From the NCBI RefSeq assembly GCF_009832745.1, contig NZ_VRMJ01000032.1, positions 45,575 to 109,574 of the forward strand: a DNA stretch of 64,000 bases, given 5' to 3'. The notes under the pieces were generated by a model. That model was not told the DNA's origin. It ran no database searches and was given only the letters and a program-made list of their open reading frames with translations. Position numbers and translations under genes: made by a program. This DNA comes from Polaribacter septentrionalilitoris. Lineage in GTDB: Bacteria; Bacteroidota; Bacteroidia; Flavobacteriales; Flavobacteriaceae. This document shows positions 6,844 to 16,023 of the stretch, in pieces. Positions within the stretch are counted from its first letter, which is position 1. Each line of letters begins with the position of its first letter.

Positions 6844-8118
6844 TTAAAAATATTGTCCAATCCCAAAAACAAGTCCGCCTTTAGAACCATTCTTACGATT
6901 TAGAACACTCAATCCATAATCAACTCTAAAGGTGGCATTGTATATTTTTTTTGTGATAAAACGCAATCCAACCCCAGAATAAATTTTTAAATTTTTGTTC
7001 TGAAAAAAATCACTTAAGGCACCTCCAGGGTTTCTCCAAGCACCTAAATCTGTAAATACATTGGTTTGTATGGCCAGCCATTTTTTATCATAAATGGTGT
7101 GTCTGTATTCTGTATTCCACACAAAACTTCCTGTACCTCTATCTACTAAAATACCTACACCACGTAAATTTACATTGTTATCCAAGGCAAAGGGTGCAAA
7201 GGGTGTTTCTTGATTAGAAGACAAACCAAAACGGACTCTGTTTGCCCAATTGCCTTTATTGTGAATACGTTTGTAGTAGAAAAAATCGTTCCAAGCAATA
7301 AAAAAATCGTTTTGAAAATCGTTTTCTGTGAGCACATACTGTACATACAAATTACTTTTAAAGCCTTCTGTGTATTGATAAAAATAGGTTAAGTCATCAT
7401 AAGAATAGACTGCTTTTAACAAGGCTTTATCAAGGTCTAAATTTTGAGGAATTGTAGGGTCTGTAACTCCAGATAAATATTGATATTTTTCTTTAAACAA
7501 ATTCACTCCAAAATTGATTTGATTTTTTAAGTTGAACTGATGTATGCCTAAAACTTCAAAAGAAATGTTGTTATAAAGGTAATTTGCCGTTTGATTTCCA
7601 AAATACAGCGGTTCTTCACTTTTCCAGTTTTGATGATTGATTGCTAACCCCCAGGTTTTTGAAAATAACTGAGGTGCTTTAAAGTTAATGCCATAGGAAT
7701 CAAATCCGTTGTATTGGTAAAATCCGCCTAGAGTGATATTTTTACCTAAAAAATTGTATTCATACAAACCCAATTTATACGAAAAAACATTGTTTGTGGT
7801 GGTCCAAACATTCACTTCAGGAATCAATGTAAAGTTTTCTTCTATCGTAATAAAAACAGTGCAACTCTCTTTTTGAGAATAAATTACTTGATAATCTGCA
7901 TAACTTACTGCGGGTAACCTTCTTAACAGTACCAGATCTTTTTGTAGTTTTATAGAATCTAAGGCTGCTCCTTTTTGAGTGTATAAGAGTTTTTTTAAAA
8001 AGCTTGCATTTGTTTTTTTAGCGCCTTTTAGGGTTACCTCATCAACCATTTTTTCTTGCGAAAAAACAACAGATGAGCCTGATAAAAAGAGTAAAAAAAA
8101 TAAAATGTTACATTTCAT
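6844..8118 (-). CDS. Short Omp85/BamA-like outer membrane protein with one POTRA-like domain
   Basis: A signal peptide (residues 1-20, ending VFSQ) is followed by a POTRA-like segment at about 25-95 (VDEVTLKGAKKTN...FLKKLLYTQKG, then LVLLRRLPAVSYADYQV) and a beta-barrel rich in alternating aromatic strands that ends in GIGQYF with terminal Phe, as for Bam substrates. The sequence NLRGVGILVDRGTG at about 325-338 occupies the place of the conserved VRG(F/Y) lid-loop motif. At 424 aa it is shorter than BamA or TamA. It likely inserts or exports a specific partner. It is last in a row with the duplicated lipoprotein, whose stop overlaps its ATG by one base. Confidence 0.75.
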   Translation of the reverse strand: MKCNILFFLLFLSGSSVVFSQEKMVDEVTLKGAKKTNASFLKKLLYTQKGAALDSIKLQKDLVLLRRLPAVSYADYQVIYSQKESCTVFITIEENFTLIPEVNVWTTTNNVFSYKLGLYEYNFLGKNITLGGFYQYNGFDSYGINFKAPQLFSKTWGLAINHQNWKSEEPLYFGNQTANYLYNNISFEVLGIHQFNLKNQINFGVNLFKEKYQYLSGVTDPTIPQNLDLDKALLKAVYSYDDLTYFYQYTEGFKSNLYVQYVLTENDFQNDFFIAWNDFFYYKRIHNKGNWANRVRFGLSSNQETPFAPFALDNNVNLRGVGILVDRGTGSFVWNTEYRHTIYDKKWLAIQTNVFTDLGAWRNPGGALSDFFQNKNLKIYSGVGLRFITKKIYNATFRVDYGLSVLNRKNGSKGGLVFGIGQYF

Positions 8119-9518
8119 TATTCAACTAGGTATGACTTTTGGATAATCAAATTTACCCAATTATCATTACTTAAGCCAAATAATGTGAATTTATATTCCT
8201 CTTCCTCAACCAATTCTGGTGGAGTTTCTAAGTTAATGCTCTCAAGATTGTCAAAATTTCCATACTGAATTGTTTTTGCAGTAGTAAACGTACCTGATAG
8301 AAAATTACTAGAAGCGTCTTCAAAAATTTGCAGGTATTCTGTATTCTCTTGAATGGTTCCATCAGTCCATGTAAATATGGGTTTTAAAAGATCTGTATCA
8401 TCAATAGCAACATCTGTACTCCATTCTGTGGGTTTGGTCTGATTTTTTATTCTTACGGGTTTAGATTTGTAAAATACATCATCAATAATATAGGTAATAA
8501 TTGCCCATCGTTCTGTAGCACTTTCTCTAGAATATCGTCTTAATTTTCCTCCAAACTGGGCTTCATCAGCTGCATTTCTTCTTCTGTAATTAGAGAAATT
8601 AGTTTCATCTACAGAGGCATTTTCGGTTTCATAATATCTTAAATTTGTAGCCCCAATTAAAGGGTAATAATACACATAAGACAAATTGTTATTTGTTGCA
8701 TCACTTGCCCCAAAAGCCAATGCAGTTTCTATACTTTTCTGTGAATTTTCGTTAAGATATTCCTGTAAATTTTTAGGAATAAAAGACTCTACAATTACCG
8801 TATTTACCCAGTTGTCTTCACTAACCGCCATCATTGTAAATTGGTATTCTGTATCTGCAACCAAATCTTCTGGAGTTTCTGGTATATTGATATTTAAAAC
8901 CACATTTGAAGGGTCAAAATATTGAAATGTTTTTTCTTCTGTATAAGTTCCTGAGAGGAATTCATCTTCTTCTACCTGAGAAACTACTTGAAAATAAATT
9001 ACATTATCGGTAATCCCAAAATCTGACCACGTAAATTTAGGCGTTAATGTTGTTGGATATGTTATAGAAACTTGGTCTGTCCAACCTGTTGGTTTTATTT
9101 GATTTTTTAAACGAATAGGATTGGATTTATGTAGCTTACCTTCTTTGATATAAGTAACCAACCCCCAACTTTCTGTTGCACCCGTTCTTGAAAATCGTTG
9201 TAATTTACCACCAAAAACATCTTCTATAGGTACATTTTTCCTCCTGTAATTTGTAAAGTTATTAGGATCTACATTTAAACTATCTGCTTCATAATATCGT
9301 ATGTCAGAGGCTCCTATTTCTGGATAGTAAAAAACATAAGTTAAACTAGTGTTACCTGCAGCATTTGCGGCACAAGCAATGACTTCTCCAAAATCATTAT
9401 TTGAGGTAATATCTATGTAATCTTGCAAATTTCTTGGAACCGTAATATCATTGTCTTCTGCACAAGAACCCAATAGCACGAGGCTACAAATTATAGCGAA
9501 AATAGTTTTGAATGTCAT
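8118..9518 (-). CDS. Lipoprotein with two tandem copies of an unrecognised domain
   Basis: The lipobox LLGSC puts the lipidated Cys at 19. The mature protein is an internal duplication: residues about 30-249 and 250-466 align throughout, each starting NLQ(D/E)Y and sharing YYP.IGA..(I/L)RYYE, NF.NYRR, FGGKL.R(F/Y)SR, P(I/V)R(I/L)KNQ.KPT.W, FLSGT and (E/N)DNWVN. I do not recognise the domain; the regular strand-like pattern suggests beta-sandwich repeats. It is coupled by a one-base overlap to the Omp85-like gene downstream, and 8 bp separate it from the universal stress gene upstream. A surface or periplasmic partner of that barrel is a reasonable inference. Confidence 0.7.
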   Translation of the reverse strand: MTFKTIFAIICSLVLLGSCAEDNDITVPRNLQDYIDITSNNDFGEVIACAANAAGNTSLTYVFYYPEIGASDIRYYEADSLNVDPNNFTNYRRKNVPIEDVFGGKLQRFSRTGATESWGLVTYIKEGKLHKSNPIRLKNQIKPTGWTDQVSITYPTTLTPKFTWSDFGITDNVIYFQVVSQVEEDEFLSGTYTEEKTFQYFDPSNVVLNINIPETPEDLVADTEYQFTMMAVSEDNWVNTVIVESFIPKNLQEYLNENSQKSIETALAFGASDATNNNLSYVYYYPLIGATNLRYYETENASVDETNFSNYRRRNAADEAQFGGKLRRYSRESATERWAIITYIIDDVFYKSKPVRIKNQTKPTEWSTDVAIDDTDLLKPIFTWTDGTIQENTEYLQIFEDASSNFLSGTFTTAKTIQYGNFDNLESINLETPPELVEEEEYKFTLFGLSNDNWVNLIIQKSYLVE

Positions 9519-9526
9519 TAACTCTT

Positions 9527-10360
9527 TTAAATTTTAAACGTCATGATAGGTAAAGCAGAATGATTGGTAATGTCTTCTGCAATACTACCTGCAAAAATAT
9601 GAGATAATCCTTTTCTACCATGCGTAATTACAGAAATTAAATCTGCACCCACTGCGTTAGAAAAACTCAAAATACCTTTTTCTGCAGATCTGTCACAAAC
9701 ATAATTCATATTGATCATTCTATCTGTATTTCCTTCAACTTTCATTAAAAATTCGTTTGCCATCGTTTCCATTTCTGGAGTGGTTTTAAAGTCTTCGTTA
9801 GGTAAATTTACATATAAAATGTGCTTTCTTGCATTTAAAAAATCGAGTGTTTTGAGGAGTTTTTGAAATGCAGGTATGCTTTCTTCAGAAAAATCGGTAG
9901 CCACCACAATATCTTTAAAGTCGGTGTTTTGCATTTCGTTTTTAATGACTAAAACAGGTACTTCTGCATATCTTACTACTTTTTCTGTATTAGATCCTAC
10001 AAAGAATTCTTTAAGACCACTAGTACCTTGAGATCCCATGATTATGATATCTGCATCTACCTCTTTAGCAACTGCGTTTACCTCGCTAAACACCTTGTAA
10101 TGTTTAATGATAGGCACAACATTTAAATCTTCTAAATAGGGTTTATTTAAAAAATTATTAAATTTTTTCTCTGCTAATTTTAAAAAGAACACTGCTTTTT
10201 CTTGTTGATATACTTCACTTTCTGTTAAACTTACTTCTTGGATGTCTAACATGTGTAATGCATAAATACTAGCATTGTATTTTTTTGCTAATGAAGCAGC
10301 TGTTTTTAGCGCATATTCTGAGTGTGTTGAAAAATCTATAGGTACAATAATTTTTTTCAT
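9527..10360 (-). CDS. Tandem universal stress protein (two UspA domains)
   Basis: Two UspA folds occupy about 1-140 and 150-277. The first has the ATP-binding pattern GSQGTSG..EFFVGSNTEKV followed by VPVLVIK; the second has THGRKGLSHIFAGSIAED followed by LPIMTF. Both begin with the IVP.DFS or IVVATDFS strand. Cytosolic, nucleotide-binding stress proteins of this double type are common in Bacteroidota. It is first of three closely spaced minus-strand genes with two envelope genes. A TAAATTTG box read on the minus strand (10380-10387) lies 20 bp before the start. Confidence 0.92.
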   Translation of the reverse strand: MKKIIVPIDFSTHSEYALKTAASLAKKYNASIYALHMLDIQEVSLTESEVYQQEKAVFFLKLAEKKFNNFLNKPYLEDLNVVPIIKHYKVFSEVNAVAKEVDADIIIMGSQGTSGLKEFFVGSNTEKVVRYAEVPVLVIKNEMQNTDFKDIVVATDFSEESIPAFQKLLKTLDFLNARKHILYVNLPNEDFKTTPEMETMANEFLMKVEGNTDRMINMNYVCDRSAEKGILSFSNAVGADLISVITHGRKGLSHIFAGSIAEDITNHSALPIMTFKI

Positions 10361-10379
10361 AATAGTTTTGATTTATTCA

Positions 10380-10387
10380 CAAATTTA
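10380..10387 (-). promoter_or_regulatory. Minus-strand TAnnTTTG box before the universal stress gene
   Basis: Read on the minus strand the sequence is TAAATTTG, a perfect -7 consensus, ending 20 bp before the ATG at 10360. No clear TTG is found at the expected upstream spacing, so this is only a likely promoter. Confidence 0.4.
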
Positions 10388-10426
10388 ACTCCTTGTTTTG
10401 TAAAAACTTAGGACTTTTATCATGTT

Positions 10427-11440
10427 TTATTTTTTATAATTTTGTTGATGTAATTTTCGTAAAGCTACTTCTGCGGGTTTATTTTGAGGAGTAAACATAT
10501 TGTTGTGCTCACCCCCTACTTTATCATGCATATAGAACCATTTCCATAAAAAACCACCAACAAACCAGTCTTCTTTCCAAAACTGATTATGAATAGCTTG
10601 TAACCCTTTTACCTGGGCTTGTAAATTAACTTTACCAGAATTCCGATCATAATTCCAAGGCTCTTTTGCGTTAAAATCTACACTTCTATACCCATATTCA
10701 GTAAACAACACTTTCTTTTGATATTGCTGTTGTATTCTTACAATTTCTTTTTTATGAGGCTGCCAACCTTTTTCATAATCTGCTAGCTCTGGTGATTTTT
10801 TATCACTCAACGGAAAATAAGCATCTATACCTATATAATCTAAATCGCCCCAAAACGGTACACGTTTAAATTCATCCCAATTTGCAGCGTATGTTAATTT
10901 TCCTTTGTAAATTTTTCTAATTTTCGAAATTAACTCTTGCCAATATTGTGGCCTTTTTACAACAAATTTTTCTAGTTCTGTACCAATACACAAAATGTCT
11001 GCATGAATGTCTTGAGCGGCTTTTGCATAAGTTAAAATAAAAGAAGTATAAGAATTCTCTAGGACTTTCCATTGTTCTTGAGTTTTCATTTCTATTGCGC
11101 CAGTATACTGTCCTCTCCAAACCCAAATTTGAGGTTTTACCATAATTTTAACCTTCTTATTTTGAAAAGTGTTGGCATATTGTAATAAACCTGCTTTGGT
11201 TTCTCCAAACCATTGCCTTTGTGTATTATGAATAATTTTAGGTGAAGATAAATCTCTTATAAAACCAAAAGGCATCAATGCAACATAATTGCTTTGTGCC
11301 TTTAATACTGGTGAAATATGTTTTGTATTGATAGAATCTCTTGACGCTACAAAACTAATTCCGTTTATTTTTTGATGCTGACTATTGCAAGCAATTTGAA
11401 TAAAAATAAGCAATACAAAAAGAAGCCGACTTGTTTTCAT
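10427..11440 (-). CDS. GH113-like TIM-barrel glycoside hydrolase lipoprotein (possible beta-mannanase)
   Basis: The signal sequence ends in IQIAC, so Cys18 is probably lipidated and the protein sits in the envelope. The body resembles family GH113: a TIM barrel with the acid/base candidate in GTELEKF (Glu155) and the nucleophile candidate in FTEYGYRS (Glu248). WGDLDYIGIDAYFPL and FLWKWFYM are also typical barrel strands. GH113 enzymes act on beta-mannan or gluco-mannan, but members in Bacteroidota are often uncharacterised, so substrate is uncertain. A TTG two codons upstream was set aside for the ATG at 11440. The barrel gene ends 25 bp upstream; no SusC/SusD pair is present, so this is not a classical polysaccharide locus. 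Confidence 0.75.
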   Translation of the reverse strand: MKTSRLLFVLLIFIQIACNSQHQKINGISFVASRDSINTKHISPVLKAQSNYVALMPFGFIRDLSSPKIIHNTQRQWFGETKAGLLQYANTFQNKKVKIMVKPQIWVWRGQYTGAIEMKTQEQWKVLENSYTSFILTYAKAAQDIHADILCIGTELEKFVVKRPQYWQELISKIRKIYKGKLTYAANWDEFKRVPFWGDLDYIGIDAYFPLSDKKSPELADYEKGWQPHKKEIVRIQQQYQKKVLFTEYGYRSVDFNAKEPWNYDRNSGKVNLQAQVKGLQAIHNQFWKEDWFVGGFLWKWFYMHDKVGGEHNNMFTPQNKPAEVALRKLHQQNYKK

Positions 11441-11465
11441 AATCAACTCCTAAAATAGTTGTTTG

Positions 11466-12338
11466 CTAGAACAATGCTCTTAAACCAATGTTAAAACTTT
11501 GTCCTAAGCCTGTGTCATTTCCTCGGATAAACTTTCCATATAAAATTTCTAAGTTCAACACCTCTGTTAACTGGTACTTTCCTCCAAAGCCTAATGTGGT
11601 AAAATCTTGGGTAAAATCTCCCATTCTTTGGTAATGTTGTACATACCCCAAAAGTGTGGATTTGTCTGATGGAAAATAACTCATAAATAGTCCTGGAGAT
11701 AACACAAAAGTATTGTTGGCAAAACTAGTATCATTACCAAAATTATACTCTGTTGCTAATTCTGTAAAGAGTTGCCATTTACCACTTGGTAAGGTGTAAT
11801 CATAGAAAAATCTGTTTTGAAACATGTAAGCAGTTTGGTCTAAAAAAACACCATTTGTATCTGATTCCTTATCAATTAAAGGGATATGAAAAGCACTTTG
11901 TATAGAGAAATTACCAACATTCTCAATAGGTTGCCATTTTAATGCTGGTGCAAATGATGAAAGTCCGCTTCTCGAGTTGATATCGTCACTAAAACCAAAC
12001 ACAGAAGTTGCACTTTTTCCTGCAATTGTATTGGATCTTATTTCTAATAATAGACCAATATTTAACCTGTTGTTATCTGAAACACCAGTAAAAACATCTA
12101 CAGTAGAGGTAAAATACGTTTCTCTTGCTTTATCTGCCTTTACGCCATTAAACTTCCCTTTTGTTTCGGTATATAGATTGTTAAAAAATTTAATATCCCA
12201 TTGTCCTTTATTTAACAATTTTGAAGGTGTATAGGTTTGAATATTACTTTTATTGGTATCATTATCATCTTGTGCATAAGATTGTAAATTAATGATTAAC
12301 ACAAGTACTAAGACTATTTTTGTAAAAATATGTTTCAT
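11466..12338 (-). CDS. Outer membrane beta-barrel protein of unknown function
   Basis: A signal peptide (1-22, ending SYAQ) is followed by a mature region with alternating polar and aromatic residues and a terminal LRALF, the C-terminal Phe signature of outer membrane barrels. The first strand region (NKGQWDIKFFNNLYTETKG) and GLLLEIRSNTIAG are typical of transporter-like or porin-like barrels of 12 strands or so. I cannot give a substrate. It lies just upstream of the GH113-like lipoprotein in the same direction, which hints at a shared envelope role. Confidence 0.6.
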   Translation of the reverse strand: MKHIFTKIVLVLVLIINLQSYAQDDNDTNKSNIQTYTPSKLLNKGQWDIKFFNNLYTETKGKFNGVKADKARETYFTSTVDVFTGVSDNNRLNIGLLLEIRSNTIAGKSATSVFGFSDDINSRSGLSSFAPALKWQPIENVGNFSIQSAFHIPLIDKESDTNGVFLDQTAYMFQNRFFYDYTLPSGKWQLFTELATEYNFGNDTSFANNTFVLSPGLFMSYFPSDKSTLLGYVQHYQRMGDFTQDFTTLGFGGKYQLTEVLNLEILYGKFIRGNDTGLGQSFNIGLRALF

Positions 12339-12509
12339 GTTTTTAGGTTGATTTTAATTGGATTTTCATTTTACTAACACATCAGTCTGAACATTTTAAA
12401 ACTACTTACAAAGATTTTTGACTTTTATTATTTAAACTAATTCTAAATTATTATTACTCGTTAAGTTCTTAACTTTAGCTTCGACAGAATTGTCATCAAT
12501 CAATTAATT

Positions 12510-13859
12510 ATGCAACACATTGTTATTATTGGTAACGGAATTTCAGGAGTTACCGCTGCAAGACATATCAGAAAGAATTCTGATCATCAACTTACTATTG
12601 TTTCTGCAGAAAACAAATATTTTTTTTCTAGAACTGCACTCATGTACATATATATGGGGCATCTAAAGTTTGAACATACACAACCTTATGAAAACTGGTT
12701 TTGGGAGAAAAACAACATCGATTTAAAAGAAGGTTTTGTAGACAATATCAATACCGATAAAAAAGTTTTGAATTTTACAAATGGAGAACAACTTTCTTAT
12801 GACAAGCTGATTATTGCCACAGGTTCTAAACCTAATAAATTTGGATGGCCAGGACAAGATTTAGATGGTGTTATGGGCATGTATCATAAACAAGATCTAG
12901 AAAAACTAGAAAAATATGCTCCTAACAAAGATATTTGTAAAAGAGCGGTAATTGTTGGTGGTGGATTGATTGGAATTGAATTGGCAGAAATGCTGAGAAG
13001 CAGGGATATTCCTGTAACTTTTTTAGTGCGTGAATCTAGTTTTTGGAACGGAGTTTTGCCTGCTCAAGAATCTGAAATGATTAACAAACATATCAAAGAA
13101 CATCATATCGATTTAAGATTAAACACCAATCTTAAAGAAATTAAAGCAGATGAAAATGGTAAAGTAAAATCAATAATTATCGAAGAAACTGGTGAAGAAA
13201 TCTTTTGTGATGTTGTGGGTTTAACTGCTGGGGTAACACCAAATATTGATTTTATCAAACAAAGTGATATCGAAACAAAAAGAGGTGTGTTAGTCAATCG
13301 TTTTTTAGAGACAAATATTTCTGATGTTTACGCAATAGGAGATTGTGCAGAACAACACAAATCTATTGGACAACGTAGAAATATAGAGGCGGTTTGGTAC
13401 ACAGGCAGAATGATGGGAGAAACAGTTGCGCAAACCATTTGTGGCAACAAAACCGAATACAAACCCGGGCATTGGTTTAATTCTGCAAAGTTTTTAGATA
13501 TCGAATACCAAACCTATGGTTGGGTGTTTAGCGAAAAAAGTAAAGGAGAACATGAAACTTATTTTCAATGGCAACATCCTAAAGAAAATATTTGCATTAC
13601 CATTTCTTATGATAAAAATACGAATCGATTTCTAGGAATCAACACCTTTGGGATTCGAATGCGTCATGAAATTTTTGACAAATGGCTTACCGAAAATCAA
13701 TCTGTAGAATACGTCTTAGAATATTTAGCGGATGCTAATTTTGACCCTGAGTTTTACAAATTACATGAGGCTGAAATTGTGGCAAAATTTAATCTAGAAA
13801 ATAACACAAGTATTCAATTGAAAAAGAAAAGTTGGAAACGAATATTCGCTAAAGCATAA
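12510..13859 (+). CDS. NAD(P)/FAD-dependent pyridine nucleotide-disulfide-type oxidoreductase
   Basis: Two dinucleotide folds are visible. The FAD-binding GNGISG (8-13) follows VIIG. The NAD(P)H-binding VIVGGGLIGIELAE starts near 146, and the FAD-contacting DVYAIGDCAE near 272. The central LIIATGSKP and the overall 449 aa fit the class that includes nitrite reductase-type and rubredoxin-reductase-like flavoproteins; there is no redox-active CxxC. A C-terminal region of about 110 aa is specific to this subgroup. It is 6 bp upstream of the polyferredoxin gene, so it probably feeds electrons from NAD(P)H into that membrane protein. Start by promoter-free intergenic position and the Rossmann N-terminus. 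Confidence 0.85.
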   Translation: MQHIVIIGNGISGVTAARHIRKNSDHQLTIVSAENKYFFSRTALMYIYMGHLKFEHTQPYENWFWEKNNIDLKEGFVDNINTDKKVLNFTNGEQLSYDKLIIATGSKPNKFGWPGQDLDGVMGMYHKQDLEKLEKYAPNKDICKRAVIVGGGLIGIELAEMLRSRDIPVTFLVRESSFWNGVLPAQESEMINKHIKEHHIDLRLNTNLKEIKADENGKVKSIIIEETGEEIFCDVVGLTAGVTPNIDFIKQSDIETKRGVLVNRFLETNISDVYAIGDCAEQHKSIGQRRNIEAVWYTGRMMGETVAQTICGNKTEYKPGHWFNSAKFLDIEYQTYGWVFSEKSKGEHETYFQWQHPKENICITISYDKNTNRFLGINTFGIRMRHEIFDKWLTENQSVEYVLEYLADANFDPEFYKLHEAEIVAKFNLENNTSIQLKKKSWKRIFAKA

Positions 13860-13865
13860 CCTACC

Positions 13866-15488
13866 ATGAAACTTATAAAACAAACAGGTTTAATACTCTT
13901 TTTATTAGGATTAACCATTTTTACAGGTACTATTTTTACAGGTTCTTACAATTTAACTAAATCTGAATTAGACAATTATATTCAAGAAAAAGGCTATAAG
14001 AGTGAAATTATAAAAGGGCAATTACAGAAAGCTGTAGTTACCAAAGAACCACAAAATATTTTTGAATTTTCAAGCAAAGTAAGAACTGCTTTTGAAACCT
14101 CTAATACTTACTATGACAATTTAATCGCCAAATATGACGCTGAAAAAAACTGGGATAAAAAAGGCGAACAGTACCAATATAAAATCTACGGAAAACCACA
14201 CACCTTAAGCTACGAATTGGCTAAAAAGGCAGGAACTGGTTTTACCAAAAATAAATCTAGTTTGGCTTGGTTGTTAACTTTTGGATTGGGAATAATTGGA
14301 GCCTTGTTATTTATCATTCCTAACTTGGTTTTACTAGGAAAACCAGGGATTAAAAATGATGGAATTTATTTAGAATCTGCTACTAACAGAGGTTGGATAG
14401 CTTGGTTGGTTTTAATTTACTTGGTTACTTTCTACTTGGTATTGTATTTTATGCCAGATTATGTGGTAAACTGGACGTATATTTTAGACCCTATTAGTAA
14501 TTTTTTAAATGGTGGTGATGCCTCGCAATGGTTTGTCTATGGGTTTTTATACTGTACAATTATGTTGGTTATGGGTGTTAGAATGTACATCAAATACAGA
14601 CATAATAAATATCAAATTGTAAGAACAACCTCTGTGTTATTTTTCCAAATTGTATTTGCATTTTTAATTCCAGAAATTATGACTAGTCTTAACATGCCTG
14701 GGTATGATTTTAAAAATGCGTTTCCGTTAGATTATGATTTTTTCTTTGAATGGAACTTAGATAGTTTACGTAATAGTGGTGGAATTGGAATCTTTATTTT
14801 AGTTTGGGGTATTGTATTGACCTTAATTATTGTTCCTGTTATGGTCTATTTCTTTGGAAAAAGATGGTACTGTTCTTGGGTTTGTGGCTGTGGAGGATTG
14901 GCAGAAACATTAGGAGATCCTTACAGACAACATTCTAATAAGAGTTTGAACGCTTGGAAATTAGAACGTTGGTTAATTCATTCTGTTTTGGTCTTTTCTT
15001 TAGTGATGACCTTAGTTACTTTATATTGTTATTTTTCTGGAGCAGAATCGTTTATTGGCATCAAATCTCAATGGATAAAAGACACCTACAGCTTTTTAAT
15101 TGGTGCTTGGTTTGCGGGTGTTATTGGTACAGGTTTTTATCCTATTTTCGGAAACCGTGTTTGGTGTAGGTTTGGTTGTCCTTTAGCTGCTTATTTAGGT
15201 CTGGTACAACGTTTTAAATCGAGATTTAGAATTACTACCAATGGTGGACAATGTATTTCTTGCGGTAACTGTTCTACGTATTGTGAACAAGGTATAGATG
15301 TAAGAGCTTATGCCCAAAAAGGAGAAAATATTGTAAGATCTAGTTGTGTAGGGTGTGGAGTTTGTTCTGCAGTTTGCCCAAGAGGTGTTTTAAAGCTAGA
15401 AAATGGACCTGAAGAAGGACGTATTAATCCAACTGAAATTTTATTGGGTAATGATGTTGATTTGATGAGTTTGGTAAACAAGAAATAA
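13866..15488 (+). CDS. Membrane polyferredoxin (NosR/NapH/CcoG-like 4Fe-4S protein)
   Basis: An integral membrane iron-sulfur protein. A long N-terminal domain outside the core includes a signal-anchor at about 5-22, followed by helices near 135-155, 177-200, 220-240 and 310-332. The juxtamembrane Cys motifs CSWVCGC (from about 335) and CRFGCP (from about 434) are typical of NosR/NapH. The C-terminus carries two 4Fe-4S ferredoxin motifs, CISCGNCSTYC (from about 463) and CVGCGVCSAVCP. These proteins move electrons across or along the membrane to a periplasmic acceptor. No nitrous-oxide or nitrate reductase is in the window, so the acceptor is unknown. Coupled with the upstream flavoprotein. 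Confidence 0.85.
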   Translation: MKLIKQTGLILFLLGLTIFTGTIFTGSYNLTKSELDNYIQEKGYKSEIIKGQLQKAVVTKEPQNIFEFSSKVRTAFETSNTYYDNLIAKYDAEKNWDKKGEQYQYKIYGKPHTLSYELAKKAGTGFTKNKSSLAWLLTFGLGIIGALLFIIPNLVLLGKPGIKNDGIYLESATNRGWIAWLVLIYLVTFYLVLYFMPDYVVNWTYILDPISNFLNGGDASQWFVYGFLYCTIMLVMGVRMYIKYRHNKYQIVRTTSVLFFQIVFAFLIPEIMTSLNMPGYDFKNAFPLDYDFFFEWNLDSLRNSGGIGIFILVWGIVLTLIIVPVMVYFFGKRWYCSWVCGCGGLAETLGDPYRQHSNKSLNAWKLERWLIHSVLVFSLVMTLVTLYCYFSGAESFIGIKSQWIKDTYSFLIGAWFAGVIGTGFYPIFGNRVWCRFGCPLAAYLGLVQRFKSRFRITTNGGQCISCGNCSTYCEQGIDVRAYAQKGENIVRSSCVGCGVCSAVCPRGVLKLENGPEEGRINPTEILLGNDVDLMSLVNKK

Positions 15489-15489
15489 G

Positions 15490-16023
15490 TTGGCAGTTTT
15501 TAGTATCAATTTTCAGTTTAAAAATTTTAGACTTTTACATCTTTGCTTGTGTTTCTTTTTTTTATTGGTGATGAGTAGTTCTAAGAGCGTTTTCTCTCAA
15601 AAAAAATACCATAAAGAATATTTCACTAACGGACAAATAAAGGAAGAAGGCTGGCTTCTGAATACTCATAAAACAGCGTATTGGAAATTCTATTATCAAA
15701 ATGGAAATATTAAAAAAGAAGGGCATTTTAAAAACAATTTAGAAACGAAATATTGGTACTTTTACCGCCGAAATTCAAGCAAAGAAAAAGAAGGGCATTT
15801 TAAAAAAGGAACACAATACAATTGGTGGTTGTTTTATGACAATAAAGGTTTTGTAAACCATAAATGTCAATTAAAAAATAATCAAAAAAATGGCTACTGC
15901 TTAATTTACCGTAATAATAAATTGATTAAAGCTTCTAAATTTAAGCAAGGGAAAAAGATTAAAGAATGGACAGATTTTTCATCGTTTAGAAATGAGAACA
16001 GTCTTAATGATTTAAGAGAATGA
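15490..16023 (+). CDS. Secreted MORN/YwqK-like repeat protein
   Basis: A hydrophobic signal segment (about 15-36, ending VFSQ) leads into three or more degenerate MORN-type repeats of the pattern YF.NGQIKEEG / YYQNGNIKKEG / YR.N.SKEKEGHFK. Such proteins are often called YwqK antitoxins in databases, but here the signal peptide points to the cell envelope, not a toxin partner, and no toxin is adjacent. The start is TTG at 15490, needed to include the signal segment; the only ATG in frame (near 15570) would cut it. It overlaps the following glycosyltransferase by 4 bp and sits between the redox pair and sugar transfer genes. Confidence 0.65.
   Translation: MAVFSINFQFKNFRLLHLCLCFFFLLVMSSSKSVFSQKKYHKEYFTNGQIKEEGWLLNTHKTAYWKFYYQNGNIKKEGHFKNNLETKYWYFYRRNSSKEKEGHFKKGTQYNWWLFYDNKGFVNHKCQLKNNQKNGYCLIYRNNKLIKASKFKQGKKIKEWTDFSSFRNENSLNDLRE

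Noticed and set aside
15490..16023. Toxin-antitoxin module (YwqK label)
   Set aside because: The protein has a signal segment and MORN-like repeats, and no toxin gene adjoins it.
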